A DNA stretch of 64,000 bases from positions 21,850,186-21,914,185 of the forward strand of contig OY744525.1 in NCBI GenBank assembly GCA_963556195.1. Reading direction: 5' to 3'. A program made the position numbers and the translations under genes. Within the stretch, counting starts at the first letter, position 1. Each line of letters starts with the position of its first letter. Source of the DNA: Sepiola atlantica. Lineage: Eukaryota > Mollusca > Cephalopoda > Sepiida > Sepiolidae. Positions 19,815 to 31,059 of this stretch are shown piece after piece. The notes beneath the pieces were generated by a model, which was given only the letters and a program-made list of their open reading frames with translations, was not told where the DNA came from and searched no databases.

Positions 19815-22010
19815 TGATCGTTATTATTATTTACTCACTGGTTCTCATACTGATCATCATCAGTGATTTCTCACTGATAGTAACCAGTGGTTGTTCCCTG
19901 GAATCTGAGTGACAACAAGTCTCCCCAAATTTCCAGTACTCTCCACCTCTTTCGATAACCATTGCAAATGACTTTGCGCTATCACAATAGCCGCTTACCA
20001 TTGATTTCTCACTGCTAATGGCCATTGATCTTCTCTGGGATGTGGGTGGCAACAAGCCTCCTCAAAGTCCCAGTACTTTCTGCATTCTTCCAGTCGAGAT
20101 CTGGTTAGTGCTTTCCCTCCTCGATCTTTCTATCCTTCTTGACCCTTCATGACTATTTTGTGTGGTCTCATCCGAGGCTGATGCCCTTAGGGGTGGCAGT
20201 CTATAATATTTCTTGCACTTTCAGTTCCTTCGGTTTCACATGGTGTTTCTTCCATGTTTCTGTTGCAATTTCCATATGGCTGGTTAGTGTTTGTAGTTTA
20301 TGAGGGTTGGTTTTCGCACTGGAAGATTTTTCTTAAGATTTCAGCTGTTTTCATAATTGTCGTCCATTGTATAGTCCTAGCCTTCCCTTTGACTCCAATC
20401 TCTCCTCGTCTTTTTTTTTCATGTTTTTCAGGACTGACTGTTCCTAGTGCTCCTACGATTATTGGTATTATATTGGCTTTTTTCATGTTCCATATTCCTT
20501 TCAGAGTCTGTGTATTTGCTTTGTGTTTCTATCTCCTGTGGTCTACTGGGATGGCAAAATCTACAATTTAGCAGTTTCTTTCCTTCTTGTTAATTATCAA
20601 GACGTCCGGTCTCCTTGCTTGGATGAGTTTATCTGTTTGTACCTCCATATCCCCGAGTATTTTGTGATTTCCGTTTTCCAGTACTGTCTCTGGTTTGTGT
20701 CTGTAGCATTTTTCTGTGTTTTCAAAATCCAGTTGTATTCTTTTGGGGCTAGTTTGTTGCATTCACTTATCATGTAATTTATTGCTTCATCTCTTTGTCC
20801 ACAGAGTCTACATTTACTACTTTCTTAGGTTTTATCTATGTTACCTTCAATGTAGTCAATTCTAATTGCATTGTTCTGTGTAGCTGTCAGTAGCGATTCT
20901 GTTTCTCTGTTCAAGTGTCCTTTTCTTAGGCATGTCCAGGTGTTTTTGTGGTGTCTTCTCTTATCATTCTTGTGAATCGTCAATGTAGTTGTTTCTTATT
21001 CCACTTTTTTCTTGTCTTATTGTTTCTGGTTTCTCTGCTTCCTGAATTGTTCATTTTAACAGTGTCTCTTGATGCAACGATGAGTCTTTCTGTATTCTGG
21101 ATCATGTATCTTTCTAATTCTTTTTTGTGTCTTCCACAGTCTTCTATACTTACCAGTCCTCTTCCCCCTTTGTTTCTTTTCACATAGAGTATGTCAGTAT
21201 CATCTTTCGAGTGTAGTGCATTGTACATGGTCATTAGTTTCCTAGTCTTCTGGTCAAGGTTCTTAAGTTCTTCTTTTGTCATGCCTAGAGTATCTTATTA
21301 GTGATACTGCCCAGGTGTTGATTCATTTTACAAGATTTCTACTATATAATTTAGTTTCTAAGTGTTTTCTTGTTTCATTTGAAGTATTCTTTTGCAATCT
21401 TCTCATTCATTTCTGTTGATTTGATAGTGTCTGCTTCCAGAACTCCCAAATATTTATAGATATCATGTTCGCTAAGCGCCCTCATCTCTGCTTGAATGGG
21501 TAGTTCCATACCTTCTGCTGTCTCCAGTTGTCCCCTTTTTAATCTCTAGCAGTGGACACTTTTCCATTCCGAATTCCATTTGAATGTCCTGGCTAAAGAT
21601 TCTGGTCGTGTTTATCAGCCTTTCCAGTTCCTTTAAGCTTTTTGCAAATAGCTTCAGGTCGTCCATGTACATGAGGTGGTTTATTCTATAAACTTGTATC
21701 CGGTATCACATTTCCTGAGTATATAGTTGAGTAGCATAATGGCTATGATAAACAGCAGTAGTGATAGAGTCTCCTTGGAAGATGCCTCTCTGTATTCTTA
21801 TCTCAGTCAAATGTTGTCTTCCAGCTGTCACTTCCAGTCTCCATGTTCCCATGGCTTTCTTAATATTAATAGTCTTGTAGGATATCTTGTACATTCTTAA
21901 GCATTCAATTATCCATGATTGAAGGATTCTATCATAGGATTTTTTGTAGTTAATCCATGCCATGGCTGTTTTTTTTCTGCTTTTAACCCCCTTCAAGATA
22001 TTATTTTTTT
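19815..22010 (-). pseudogene. R2-type LINE (RT plus restriction-like endonuclease), 5'-truncated
   Basis: Reading from 22010 downward: RT motif A (AMAWINYKKSYDRI), motif B (RGIFQGDS), motif C (YMDDLKLFAKS, near 21670), a thumb region (NLDQKTRKLMTMYNALHSKD, near 21255), a zinc-knuckle-like CRLCG..EAINYMISEC (near 20800) and RRPDVLIINKKE followed 14 residues on by D in IVDFAIP (near 20620-20570). The last is the PD..D signature of the restriction-like endonuclease of R2/R4/NeSL-type LINEs. Then comes IIPIIVGALGTVSPEKHEK (near 20470). The histidine of the knuckle is replaced, and several stops and frameshifts are present. The 3' UTR runs to a (TAA)n tail near 19840-19815. Its 5' end is at the (TTA)n array. 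The whole copy is inactive. Confidence 0.8.
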
Positions 22011-22012
22011 TT

Positions 22013-22015
22013 TTA

Positions 22016-22074
<59 letters not shown>
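22013..22074. repeat. (TTA)n microsatellite
   Basis: About twenty TTA units at the 5' breakpoint of the R2-type LINE relic. The Ile/Tyr-repeat frames over it are artefacts. Confidence 0.9.
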
Positions 22075-22079
22075 CAAAT

Positions 22080-22205
22080 ACCTTTGGATAACATTTATAA
22101 AGTTCCATAGCGCAACTTTCACAATTGATTGTGGCAACCTTCATGTGGTCTCTTTAGTGAGTAACACCTTTAAAAATAGATTGGATAAATTGATTTCAAA
22201 AACAG
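22080..22205 (+). pseudogene. Short LINE C-terminal fragment
   Basis: The plus-strand frame reads VVSLVSNTFKNRLDKLISK. The V...TFKNRLDK pattern is typical of the extreme C-terminus of jockey/CR1-type LINE ORFs. It is too short for a clade call. Confidence 0.45.
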
Positions 22206-22279
22206 AATCAAGGTCGCCAAAAAATGATAACATGCTGATTCATACGAATTACATTTTTCTTTTTCTATGAATATTCAAG

Positions 22280-23499
22280 TATGAGTTAAGTCCATCGCTT
22301 TTCATTTGTGTCTAAGAAACAGTGTCCAAGGATTTTCATATGAGTTCTCCAGAAGAGATGCTGTATACTGATGATTTAGTATTTGCCTGTGAAACAATGG
22401 AAGACCTACTTGTTTAGTTAAAAACTTGGAAGAATGCTATGGAAAGTAAGAACTTGAGAGTGAATGTTACTAAGACAAAAGTGATGATCAGTGGTTGTAG
22501 CGTTAGAAGCTCCCCAAAAGAGGAAAGTTCCCCTGTTCAGTTTATGGAAAGGGAGTTGAGTTGAGTGCAATTCAATTTTTTGTGGTACTTGTAAGCATTG
22601 GGCACACAAGAAGTGCAGTGAAATTACTGATAGGTTGAAAGAGGATAACCAGTTTGTATGCAGGAAGTGTAAGACAATCAAGATGGATGATAATTCAGAT
22701 GCGGACAAAGTATATATGGAGGGAAAAGCTATTGAGGTTGTCCAGAAGTTTTGTTAGCTTGGTGATACCTTCATAGCACAAGATGGGGCAGGTGCTGGTG
22801 TGTTTTCAAGAGTTAAGAATGGATGGAGTAAGTGCAGGAACTTGCATTATTACTAACCAGCAGAGCATTACCACTGTCGACCATAGATATTTGTCATATA
22901 GAGAGTAACGTAGAAAGGTTTTGCTACTTTGGTGCACAGAGTGGAACAGGTGTTAGTGTGATTACAAGAGTTAGGAGTGGATGAAGTAAGTTCTTCAGGA
23001 AATTTCTGCCATTATTAATTAGCAGAGAGTTACCACTGTCGACCAATGAAAGAGTCTATCAGACATGTGTACACAGTGTGATGATGTATGGAAGTGAAAC
23101 CTGGCCAGTGAGGGTTAAGGACATGCGTTGCATGGAGAGATATGATATAAGAATGATACGATGGATATGTAATGTGAGTCTTAGGCAGGCTTATTTCTAA
23201 AGACTTCAGAAAAAGATTAAATCTAGACAGTATAGGGAGATGTGTGCAGAACAAGAAACTTCGATAGTATTGCCACATTGAAAGAATGGATGAGAGTTCT
23301 TGGCTTAGTAGATGTAGAACAGTTGAGGTAGCAGAATTAGTTCACAGGGGAAGACCAATGAAAACATGGGAGGAAGTGATAAGTATGGATTTTGGGAGAA
23401 AGAGGGTGAAATAAAACCTTAATCAGAGATAGGTTAGTTTAGATGTCAATTTCTTAAAGTTGTCCAACGCATGCCAGCATGTAAAACGGACATTAAACC

Positions 23500-23500
<1 letters not shown>
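22280..23500 (+). pseudogene. LINE reverse transcriptase 3' half, internal duplication
   Basis: Same family as 5535-6540, opposite orientation. It carries LYTDDLVFACETME (catalytic box, A to T change), RVNVTKTKVMISGCSV, then a stretch matching VYLD..AIEVV..FC. That part (about 22740-22890) is partly repeated at 22915-23050. Between the two lies ATAGAGAGTAACGTAGA, a word belonging to the 16080/35885 repeat. Further on, VKDMRCMERYDIRMIRWI and the family 3' end GTCCAACGCATGCC precede the (GAT)n tail. Multiple stops make it inactive. Confidence 0.75.

Positions 23501-23563
<63 letters not shown>
23501..23563. repeat. (GAT)n tail of the LINE
   Basis: About twenty GAT units start immediately after the LINE 3' terminus. 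The homologous position in the copies at 5.5 and 49.5 kb carries short ATC/GAT tails. Confidence 0.9.
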
Positions 23564-23566
<3 letters not shown>

Positions 23567-23659
23567 TATGATTGTCTGCTGGGGGTGTACCAAGATTACC
23601 GCAGGCTAGTTAGAAAAAGTAGTAATAATGCTAATAATACTAATTATAATAAATTCACC

Positions 23660-23765
23660 TATTAGGGTCTCCTCTGAAAAGATGCACCTGAAAAAGGTTG
23701 GAGGTTACATCGGTTGAAACGTTGTTAATATGACAATTAAGATGAGAATAGTAGTCTGAATAATC
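23660..23765. repeat. Dispersed repeat with GGTTACATCGG core
   Basis: GGAGGTTACATCGG..GAAACGTTG and AAGATGAGAATAGTAGTC match, in the same order, the right arm of the foldback at 35268-35515 and, inverted, 44430-44520. Confidence 0.6.
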
Positions 23766-24175
23766 AAAAAAATTAAAATGGTTAAATATAGTGTCATGTT
23801 AAAGTCGTTCTTTTCAATTGCTGACATATTTGGGTGCTGAAAATACACTTGGTTCAGAGTGTACACCTTACTTGTTCAACATGAGCACATATTCATGCAT
23901 TCACTTCGTTTCTTTTTTACCTCTGATATCCTTCTTCCTTCTTCAACTCCACAATTAGTGGTAGGAGACAGAAGGGGTGGGAGTGGATGAAAGAAGAAAA
24001 ATCTGCAGCTCTGACCTGGACTTGAGGGATAAGATGTCTATTTCAAAAGGTTTTTTTCATGTTCAGGTTTAAGAAAATTTCCTCCTCCAACCCCAACCTC
24101 CACACCGGGCCTCCAATTTTTGGTGAATGGGTTCTACGCTATGGTTAGAGGGGGGAGGGGGACTGTGACCACGCA
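23766..24175. other. No gene seen
   Basis: Mixed sequence with no recognisable feature. Confidence 0.35.
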
Positions 24176-24480
24176 CAACCACGAACGCACAACACACACA
24201 GATTGAATACACACTCTATGATGCACACACAGTAGGAAACACACATGCAAACACATCAAAGGTGAATACGCACAAGACACACACACACATTAAAAATGAC
24301 TACACGATCAGATGGAAACATATACACAAAAAAATTAAAAAGAACTACACACACATATGAAAGCATACACACAAACATATAAAAAGACACACTGGTAATT
24401 GCACACACACATACAGATGGAAACACGAACACAAACACATTAAAAGTGGCTACATGCATTAACATACACATACATTTGAG
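24176..24480. repeat. CA-rich imperfect tandem repeat
   Basis: ACACACA blocks alternate with words like CATTAAAAATGACTACA, CAGATGGAAACA and ACACAAACACAT at roughly 50-60 base spacing. The 88-residue minus-strand frame (24256-24522) is Val/Cys/Phe-rich because of the repeat and is not a gene. Confidence 0.6.
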
Positions 24481-24569
24481 TACCATTCCGTATTTTTGAA
24501 GAAATAAAAGCAGAGTGCTCAAGTAAATAAAAGCAGAGTGCTCAATTAAGTTTGTAAGGGTATTTTACA

Positions 24570-24693
24570 TTTATGACATATGCCACTATACAGTAATATT
24601 TTGAGTAGCCATTGATAAATGTGGTTTACCATACCACCTGAAACCACAGGTATTAATGACTAATCGAAATATTACTGTATAGTATCATATGTA

Positions 24694-24695
<2 letters not shown>
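24570..24695. repeat. Small foldback
   Basis: ACTATACAGTAATATTT (near 24591-24607) is mirrored by AATATTACTGTATAGT (near 24669-24684), with CATATG..CATATG context outside. Confidence 0.6.
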
Positions 24696-24728
<33 letters not shown>

Positions 24729-24827
24729 TTTTGATGTTTCACTGAGAATATTCAGTAAAGTCCGGAACAAGGCCAATAAAAACAAGCTCGATGAGCCCCG
24801 ATTATAGGGTACAGAGCATTTATACAT

Positions 24828-25084
24828 ATATTTGGAGAGTTTACCAAAATATTTTTTTCCAGAGAGGATTCATCACAACGAAAAAATCTTTTATTTTATT
24901 ATTTATTTATTTTGTAAAGTTATAGTTCCCTACACGTGTTTCTGCTTGCTAGGCAGTTCATCAAGGTGCTTGCTAGGTAGCGAAACATATGTAGGGAACT
25001 ATAACTTTACAAAATAAATAATAAAATAAAAGATTTTTTCGTTGTGATGAATCCTCTCTGGAAAAAATATCTTGGTAAACTTTC

Positions 25085-25089
<5 letters not shown>
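24828..25089. repeat. Foldback with ~110-bp arms
   Basis: The left arm 24828-24942 (GAGGATTCATCACAACG, TATAGTTCCCTACACGTG) is mirrored in 24984-25089 (GTAGGGAACTATAACTTT, CGTTGTGATGAATCCTC). The loop is about 41 bases, identity is high, and (TA)n borders it on the right. Confidence 0.85.

Positions 25090-25160
<71 letters not shown>
25088..25160. repeat. (TA)n microsatellite
   Basis: TA array joining the foldback to a sequence beginning ACTAGCTGGC. On the minus strand that sequence ends in CTAG before TA, possibly a decayed Helitron end. Confidence 0.85.
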
Positions 25161-25161
<1 letters not shown>

Positions 25162-25769
25162 TAGCTGGCTTTGCCATCTGCTATTGCTTCACAAATTTCG
25201 TTACTTGAAACCAAAATTTTAAATATGTAAATACAAAACAAAGATTTCGCATTTATTCATGTAAATAGATAAACATTAACATTTTGGTAAATACGACCGT
25301 ACAGAAATCAAAAGAAAGAGGAAATTAATTCGCCTGAGCGATAGTGTGTATGTATGTGTGTGTGAGAGAGAGATAGAGAGCAAGCAGTCACCCTCTCCCA
25401 TCTGTATAAAATCTTTCTTTCTCACAAGCTATGTTAGTTTAATTTAAATTATCTCCCTTGAAAATGAATGAAAAAATATTTTAAGTACGTTTTTTTTAGT
25501 AATTGATCCTTTTTAAGTAAATTACTTTAATTAATTACTGTTAATATCGACAAAATTATTGCATATATATAGGTAAATAGGACAATAAAATTACAAAGGA
25601 ATAACACCAAGCATTAATTTATTATAAACTGTTTAAAAAATTGTTATGTAAATAAGAAATTCAAATAGCTGTATTTAAGTCTTTCGTCTGTACTATATAT
25701 ACAGTATTTCAAAATATATTATTATGTTGTTTTATTGCTTTAAATAACAGTAAACCGTTTTGATGGTAA
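25161..25769. other. No gene seen
   Basis: AT-rich. TTATCTCCCTTG occurs at 25449-25460. Confidence 0.35.
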
Positions 25770-25771
25770 TA

Positions 25772-26155
25772 CAGGGTGGGCCAAAATAAGGGTCCTATCT
25801 TTAAATTTGAATAACTTGAATTTGAATAACTTCCACAAAATAAAAGTTAAACTCACCAAACTTTATGTGTGTGTAGACTGACCCTTCCGAGATTTTTTGA
25901 AATAAACAAAACAAATTTTAGCCGAAAAACACTTCTTAAAACTTACAAAAACTAAAGTATTGTTTTTTACACTGTTTTGAGTTTTTTAAGCAAAAATAAT
26001 GTTTTCTAAATGAGGGTACGTTCCTTAGGGCTAATACGGCTCATGCTTGCTTCGGAAGGGGTCCTTTACTTATTCTCAAAAAAAAATTTAAAAAAATCAA
26101 TAAATAAAAAAGTTATGAATTTTTAAAAATAGGACCCTTATTTTTGCCCACCCTG
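25772..26155. mobile_element. MITE copy 1 (384 bp, TA target)
   Basis: Ends CAGGGTGGGCCAAAATAAGG and, inverted, CAGGGTGGGCAAAAATAAGG, with TA on both sides (25770-25771 and 26156-26157). There is no ORF. Nearly identical copies in the same orientation are at 50764-51149 and 60245-60626. TIR and target type fit the Tc1/mariner superfamily. Confidence 0.9.
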
Positions 26156-26159
26156 TATA

Positions 26160-26450
26160 AGAGTGATAAATGAAAAAAAACTTCTGCATTTATTCATTTT
26201 TTTTATATATGATTGGTATTTCTGTAATTTACGAACCATGCTATTTTTTAGATAGGATTTTCAAGTTAAATTCAATTTTTACAGTATCTTTTGTTTATTA
26301 AATTGTTAAGTGAAAGTACAGAATAGTTAACAAAGCCCCCCTCCCCATGTTAAGCATGAGTTTCTAAATAATAACGTTATTATTTCAGCATGATTCATAA
26401 AATGCAGAGGTACCATATGATTATATATATATGAATATATAAACCCCCCT
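26160..26450. other. No gene seen
   Basis: AT-rich spacer with no recognisable feature. Confidence 0.35.
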
Positions 26451-26454
26451 TCGC

Positions 26455-26725
26455 AGGTTGAGCACTGTGGTAAGTGATATCACCAACTATTATTAGTGCT
26501 AATGCAAAGCTCTTTGTAAATAAACAAATGGAGCACTCTCTACTAGTTGACAATGCTTACATAGTGCATTGAGATGTCACTTGCCAACAGCGCCTGCCCC
26601 GTAGACGAGTGGTTAGAGTCGCTGACTATCAACTAGATGGCCGTAGGTTCGAGATGCTACTCTAGCCGTACTGGAGAGCTGTGATACAGCAAAATAGTCT
26701 GCCTGTGGATGACCATATACATATA
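26455..26725 (+). repeat. tRNA-derived SINE
   Basis: Same family as the cluster at 12640-13350: TGAGCACTGTGGTAAGTGAT, TGGAGCACTCTCT, then an A-box-like GACGAGTGGTTAGAG and B-box-like GTAGGTTCGAGA, ending GAGAGCTGTGATACAGC..GCCTGTGGATGACC. Confidence 0.7.
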
Positions 26726-27196
<471 letters not shown>

Positions 27197-27356
27197 AAAA
27201 ATCAATGTGAAAGGTATATATTTTAATATATCTTTTATTTATTTTCTATATTTTGACGTGTAGGAATATCAATTGTTTCTTATGTATAACATTTTTTTTA
27301 AAAGTTTTTCTTAAAGTTTATCTCTGTCTGTCTGTCTCTCTCTCTATATATATATA

Positions 27357-27950
27357 TTAGAAGAATACCTGTCCCGGGACGGGTAAAATTAATTCCTCAA
27401 GCAGAACAGGTTTGCACAACTTTTATGATTAAAATCAAGATATAATGATACTAAACCTTATATCTAGAATTCTTATTCCAATTTGATAAAAATCTCTTAA
27501 ATAATTTTTATATGAAATTTAAGGCCTAAGCTTAAAGGGTCTTTAGAAGAAACTAAAATTCAGGGAATCTTGCTTAATGGAAGTCTAATGACTATAGATC
27601 AAATTTAAAGAAAATCTGAAATATTTGAATTTTTAAATGGGAGATTTTCCCCATATTATGCCCCTTAAAAACCCCTTTAAAATACCCCTAAGAAACAGAA
27701 ATTTAGGGAATATTTAATAATTGATGACTAATACCTATTGTTACAATTTCACAAAAATCGGAGGAATCTGAATTTTCACGAAGGACTTCAACACGTTCTT
27801 TATCCCCTTTGCATAAAACTAAAATAAAGTAAATATAGCCCACATTTGGACCCCTTATGTCTAGCAGCTGTGTTCGAAAATTTATAATGATCGGTTAATT
27901 AGTTTAGGAGTGAATCCTGTACATACAAATAGATAAACATATACACATGT
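27357..27950 (-). mobile_element. Non-autonomous Helitron-like element, copy 1
   Basis: On the minus strand the 3' end has a near-perfect GC palindrome (CCCGTCCCGGGACAGG, near 27386-27371), a short spacer and CTAA followed by T (27357-27360), as in Helitrons. The body matches 51193-51760 in the same orientation, where the terminal hairpin is decayed. No Rep/helicase is visible. The 5' boundary is uncertain. Confidence 0.55.
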
Positions 27951-27974
27951 GCACACATGGACACACACATATAC

Positions 27975-28460
27975 AGGGTAGTTTGAATTACCTACTCGAC
28001 ACTATTCTAGAGTGTCTTCGGTCTCTCTGTACAAGAGTTTGACAGGAAAACCTGACATGAGGATACTTCCCCCTACAAGTAAACCCTGACCAAATATTCA
28101 AAATAACATAGTATTCAAAGCCCAAATAAGATCCCCTCGACAGAGCTATACGTTGGCTCATACGAGGAATGGTGCATTTATGTTACCTCAAGATACTCCA
28201 CCAGACAAGAGAGATTCTTGTCCTGGAATCCGGTAAGACCAAGAGACCACAAGAAATATATACCTACTACAATATCATTAACTAGTTAATTGGGGAGAGG
28301 AAAATTAATATTCTTAATTTTTTTACTAACTCAACGTTTGACAGGTAAAGGAGAACTTTAATGGAATATCTATGTATCTCATATAGATATCAAGTGTTAG
28401 CCCCAGGAAGGGGATCCCTGATTTCTGAGAACTTCGACTGAAGTAAAATGAAACAAAATA
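27975..28460. repeat. Dispersed repeat, copy 1
   Basis: Blocks GAATTACCTACTCGACACTA, GTCTTCGGTCTCTCTGTAC, AAGATCCCCTCGAC and AACTCAACGTTTGACAGG recur in order at 48110-48610 and in part at 47828-48060. Confidence 0.7.
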
Positions 28461-28955
28461 CACAAGCACAGACACTCATACATTCTTTTTGTCCTCATTC
28501 ATTTTGTGTTGTGCTTTCATACCTAGAGATGCAGTACGTGAATAGCACAATGGATGCTAACGTGGACAATGGAATTGGCTCAGTTAAGTTCAAATCCAAT
28601 CGGATCTATTGTGTTTACTTATTGAGAAATGTATGACCCCTCACCTCCTATTCTTTCCTGAGATATGCATAAAATAGCAATTCGTCTACTATGAATCGTT
28701 TGCAGTAAATTACATTGTGACTCGTCATTAAAAACATTTAAAATGGTTTTGTATGATAAGAAAAAACATAACACCTGAATCAATTTGCATCCATATTCGT
28801 TTCTCAAAAATACTTCACAATTTGTTTTTATATACACACACACACACACTAACATTCACAAATACAAACACACACACATACATACAGACATACACAATGA
28901 CTCACAAACGCAAACCTAAATACACACAGACATACTTCCTGGTCTTAGAGTTAGA

Positions 28956-28958
<3 letters not shown>
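28461..28958. other. No gene seen; CA-rich end
   Basis: Short frames here (62-95 residues) lack any recognisable motif, and one runs into CA and TA repeats. Confidence 0.35.

Positions 28959-29018
<60 letters not shown>
28959..29018. repeat. (TA)n microsatellite
   Basis: TA array preceding a directly duplicated segment. Confidence 0.9.
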
Positions 29019-29020
<2 letters not shown>

Positions 29021-29708
29021 TACTTCATGTATCCACATAAAATATTATAAGGAGATATAATTTTTTATGTATCAGTTTTCAGTATTTACTTCAACAGTGC
29101 TCGATACGTAAGTAGAGCTAGGTAGTAAGCAATGAAAATATATATGGCAATCAAGCTACACAGAGGCTCCCGTGTTTCATCCCCGGGGGGAATCGTCAGG
29201 CTAAATGCCTTTCCATATTATTTTTTTAGTGGTGAAATAAATTCTTGTGAGAGTGCTCAACTGTTTGAGGAGCGAGATATTAGTACTTCATGTATCCACA
29301 TAAAATATTATAAGGAGATATAATTTTTTATGTATCAGTTTTCAGTATTTACTTCAACAGTGCTCGATACGTAAGTAGAGCTAGGTAGTAAGCAATGAAA
29401 ATATATATATGGCAATCAAGCTACACAGAGGCTCCCGGGGATGAAACACGTGAGCCTCTGTGTAGCTTGATTGCCATATATATTTTCATTGCTTACTATA
29501 TATATATATATATATATTATTTCATGTATCCACATATAATATTATAAAGAGATATATTATGTATCAGTTTCCAGTATTTACTTCAACAGTGCTCAATATG
29601 TGAGTAGAGATAGGTAGTAAGTTATGAAAATATATTTATGGCAATTGAGCTACACAGAGGCGTCTGTGTAGTTAAATTGCCATAAATGTATTTTCATAAC
29701 TTACTATA
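29018..29708. repeat. Tandem ~260-bp duplication with terminal hairpins
   Basis: TAGTACTTCATGTATCCAC through CAAGCTACACAGAGGCTCC occurs at 29018-29184 and again at 29279-29438, essentially identical, and a third diverged copy starts near 29517. The second and third copies each end in a long hairpin (GCAATGAAAATATATAT.. mirrored by ..ATATATTTTCATTGC; arms near 29389-29440 and 29445-29498). Confidence 0.8.
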
Positions 29709-29721
29709 TATATATATATAT

Positions 29722-29963
29722 CGTTGAATCCTCTAGATTTTCTGCTGTTTACTGCCCGCTGTATTTAGGCACAAATAGAACTTAATTTCTCCTGTATCAC
29801 ATGAAAATTCCTGACGGCCTTGGGGATAGAGCAAAAGCGTGCAGAGTCTTGGTTGACTTTGTGAACCTGGTTCGCGCTGTGTGAACGTCTGAAATTGTAA
29901 CTTTCTTACACTGATGAGAGCGTAAGCTTGAAACGCCGGCATAAGTAGGTAATAATAATTCAA

Positions 29964-29965
<2 letters not shown>
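29722..29965 (+). repeat. Probable tRNA-derived SINE, copy 1
   Basis: It shares TGATGAGAGCGTAAGCTTGA and the preceding GAAC.TGGTTCG.GC layout with 44900-45170. The weak A-box (TGACGGCCTTGGGG) and B-box (TGGTTCGCGC) suggest a tRNA origin. Confidence 0.5.
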
Positions 29966-30004
<39 letters not shown>

Positions 30005-30009
<5 letters not shown>

Positions 30010-30818
30010 TTAAATAATATTTTAATTAGAATTGTTCATAGGGTAAATGTGGTATTGTGGTGAATGCTAATGAGTGTAGTTCAAAGTAAGATTGACAGAG
30101 GATGGCCACTGACCACCCACTTGCACCTGTTTGACGGCCTTGTACCTTATCTGTTAAAATTGTATAACCATATTGTTTTGACGAATAAATAATTCAAAGT
30201 GTAGTAGTATAGTATTAGTACACAGGAGGAGAAACCCTTCCAGACTGGGGCAATTTTGAATTTTTTTCCTAAGCCAGAGTACCCCTTTGCTCCACATCAA
30301 AACCTGACCACGTGTCTAACTATGCCCTCGTGGGGAGAGAAAATTAAATAGGTACAAATACACACACACCCGAACACACATGCACAGAAACACATACAAA
30401 CGGACACAAACATAACCTTTTAAATAGTCACATTGTCTCGTACACATTTCACCTTTACACACAACGTTCTTGCATAGCAACTAATTTTTTTTTTTTACCT
30501 TGATACATACACACCGACATACACCGAGTATTGACTCTTCCTCCTCAGCAAGTGTACACCCCAACCTTACCTCTTTCTCTCAACCACAACCCAAACTCTT
30601 TGCCTTTCTCTCAAATACTTATTTTTATCCCCCTCTCTCTCTCTAACTACACTGTTTCCATCAAATTCTCCCCCCTCCACACCTTTGAGACCGACATTTC
30701 TTCAAAGAATGTTTCAAACTTTTTCTCATCGATGTCAGTGCACATAATATGCAGACGATTATCAGCCATTACCAAAGATATATGCACTGCTCTTGACCCC
30801 TCAAGTTTCAATTTGACA

Positions 30819-30821
<3 letters not shown>
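30005..30821. other. No gene seen; CA-rich and C/T-rich sequence
   Basis: CA-rich between 30350 and 30440, pyrimidine-rich afterwards. The 139-residue frame at 30531-30950 is Ser/Pro/Leu-rich and continues into Tyr-Ile repeats of the TA array, so it is not credible as a gene. Confidence 0.4.

Positions 30822-30871
<50 letters not shown>
30822..30871. repeat. (TA)n microsatellite
   Basis: TA array; a second one lies at 31009-31041. Confidence 0.85.
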
Positions 30872-30873
<2 letters not shown>

Positions 30874-31004
30874 CAGAAGATCAGAACAACATCGGTACCG
30901 TCGGTTTCAAATCCAAACAAAGGGGACCTATAATCGGTCTCCTTTACTAGACTCTCTTCAGCCTTTTTCTTAATCGAGCACTCTGCTGTGGTTCTCTCCC
31001 ACTA

Positions 31005-31044
<40 letters not shown>

Positions 31045-31059
31045 CAATAAAACAAAATG

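Noticed and set aside
24256..24522. 88-residue Val/Cys-rich frame with membrane-like composition
   Set aside because: Translation of a CA-rich tandem repeat on the minus strand; no start context or domain.
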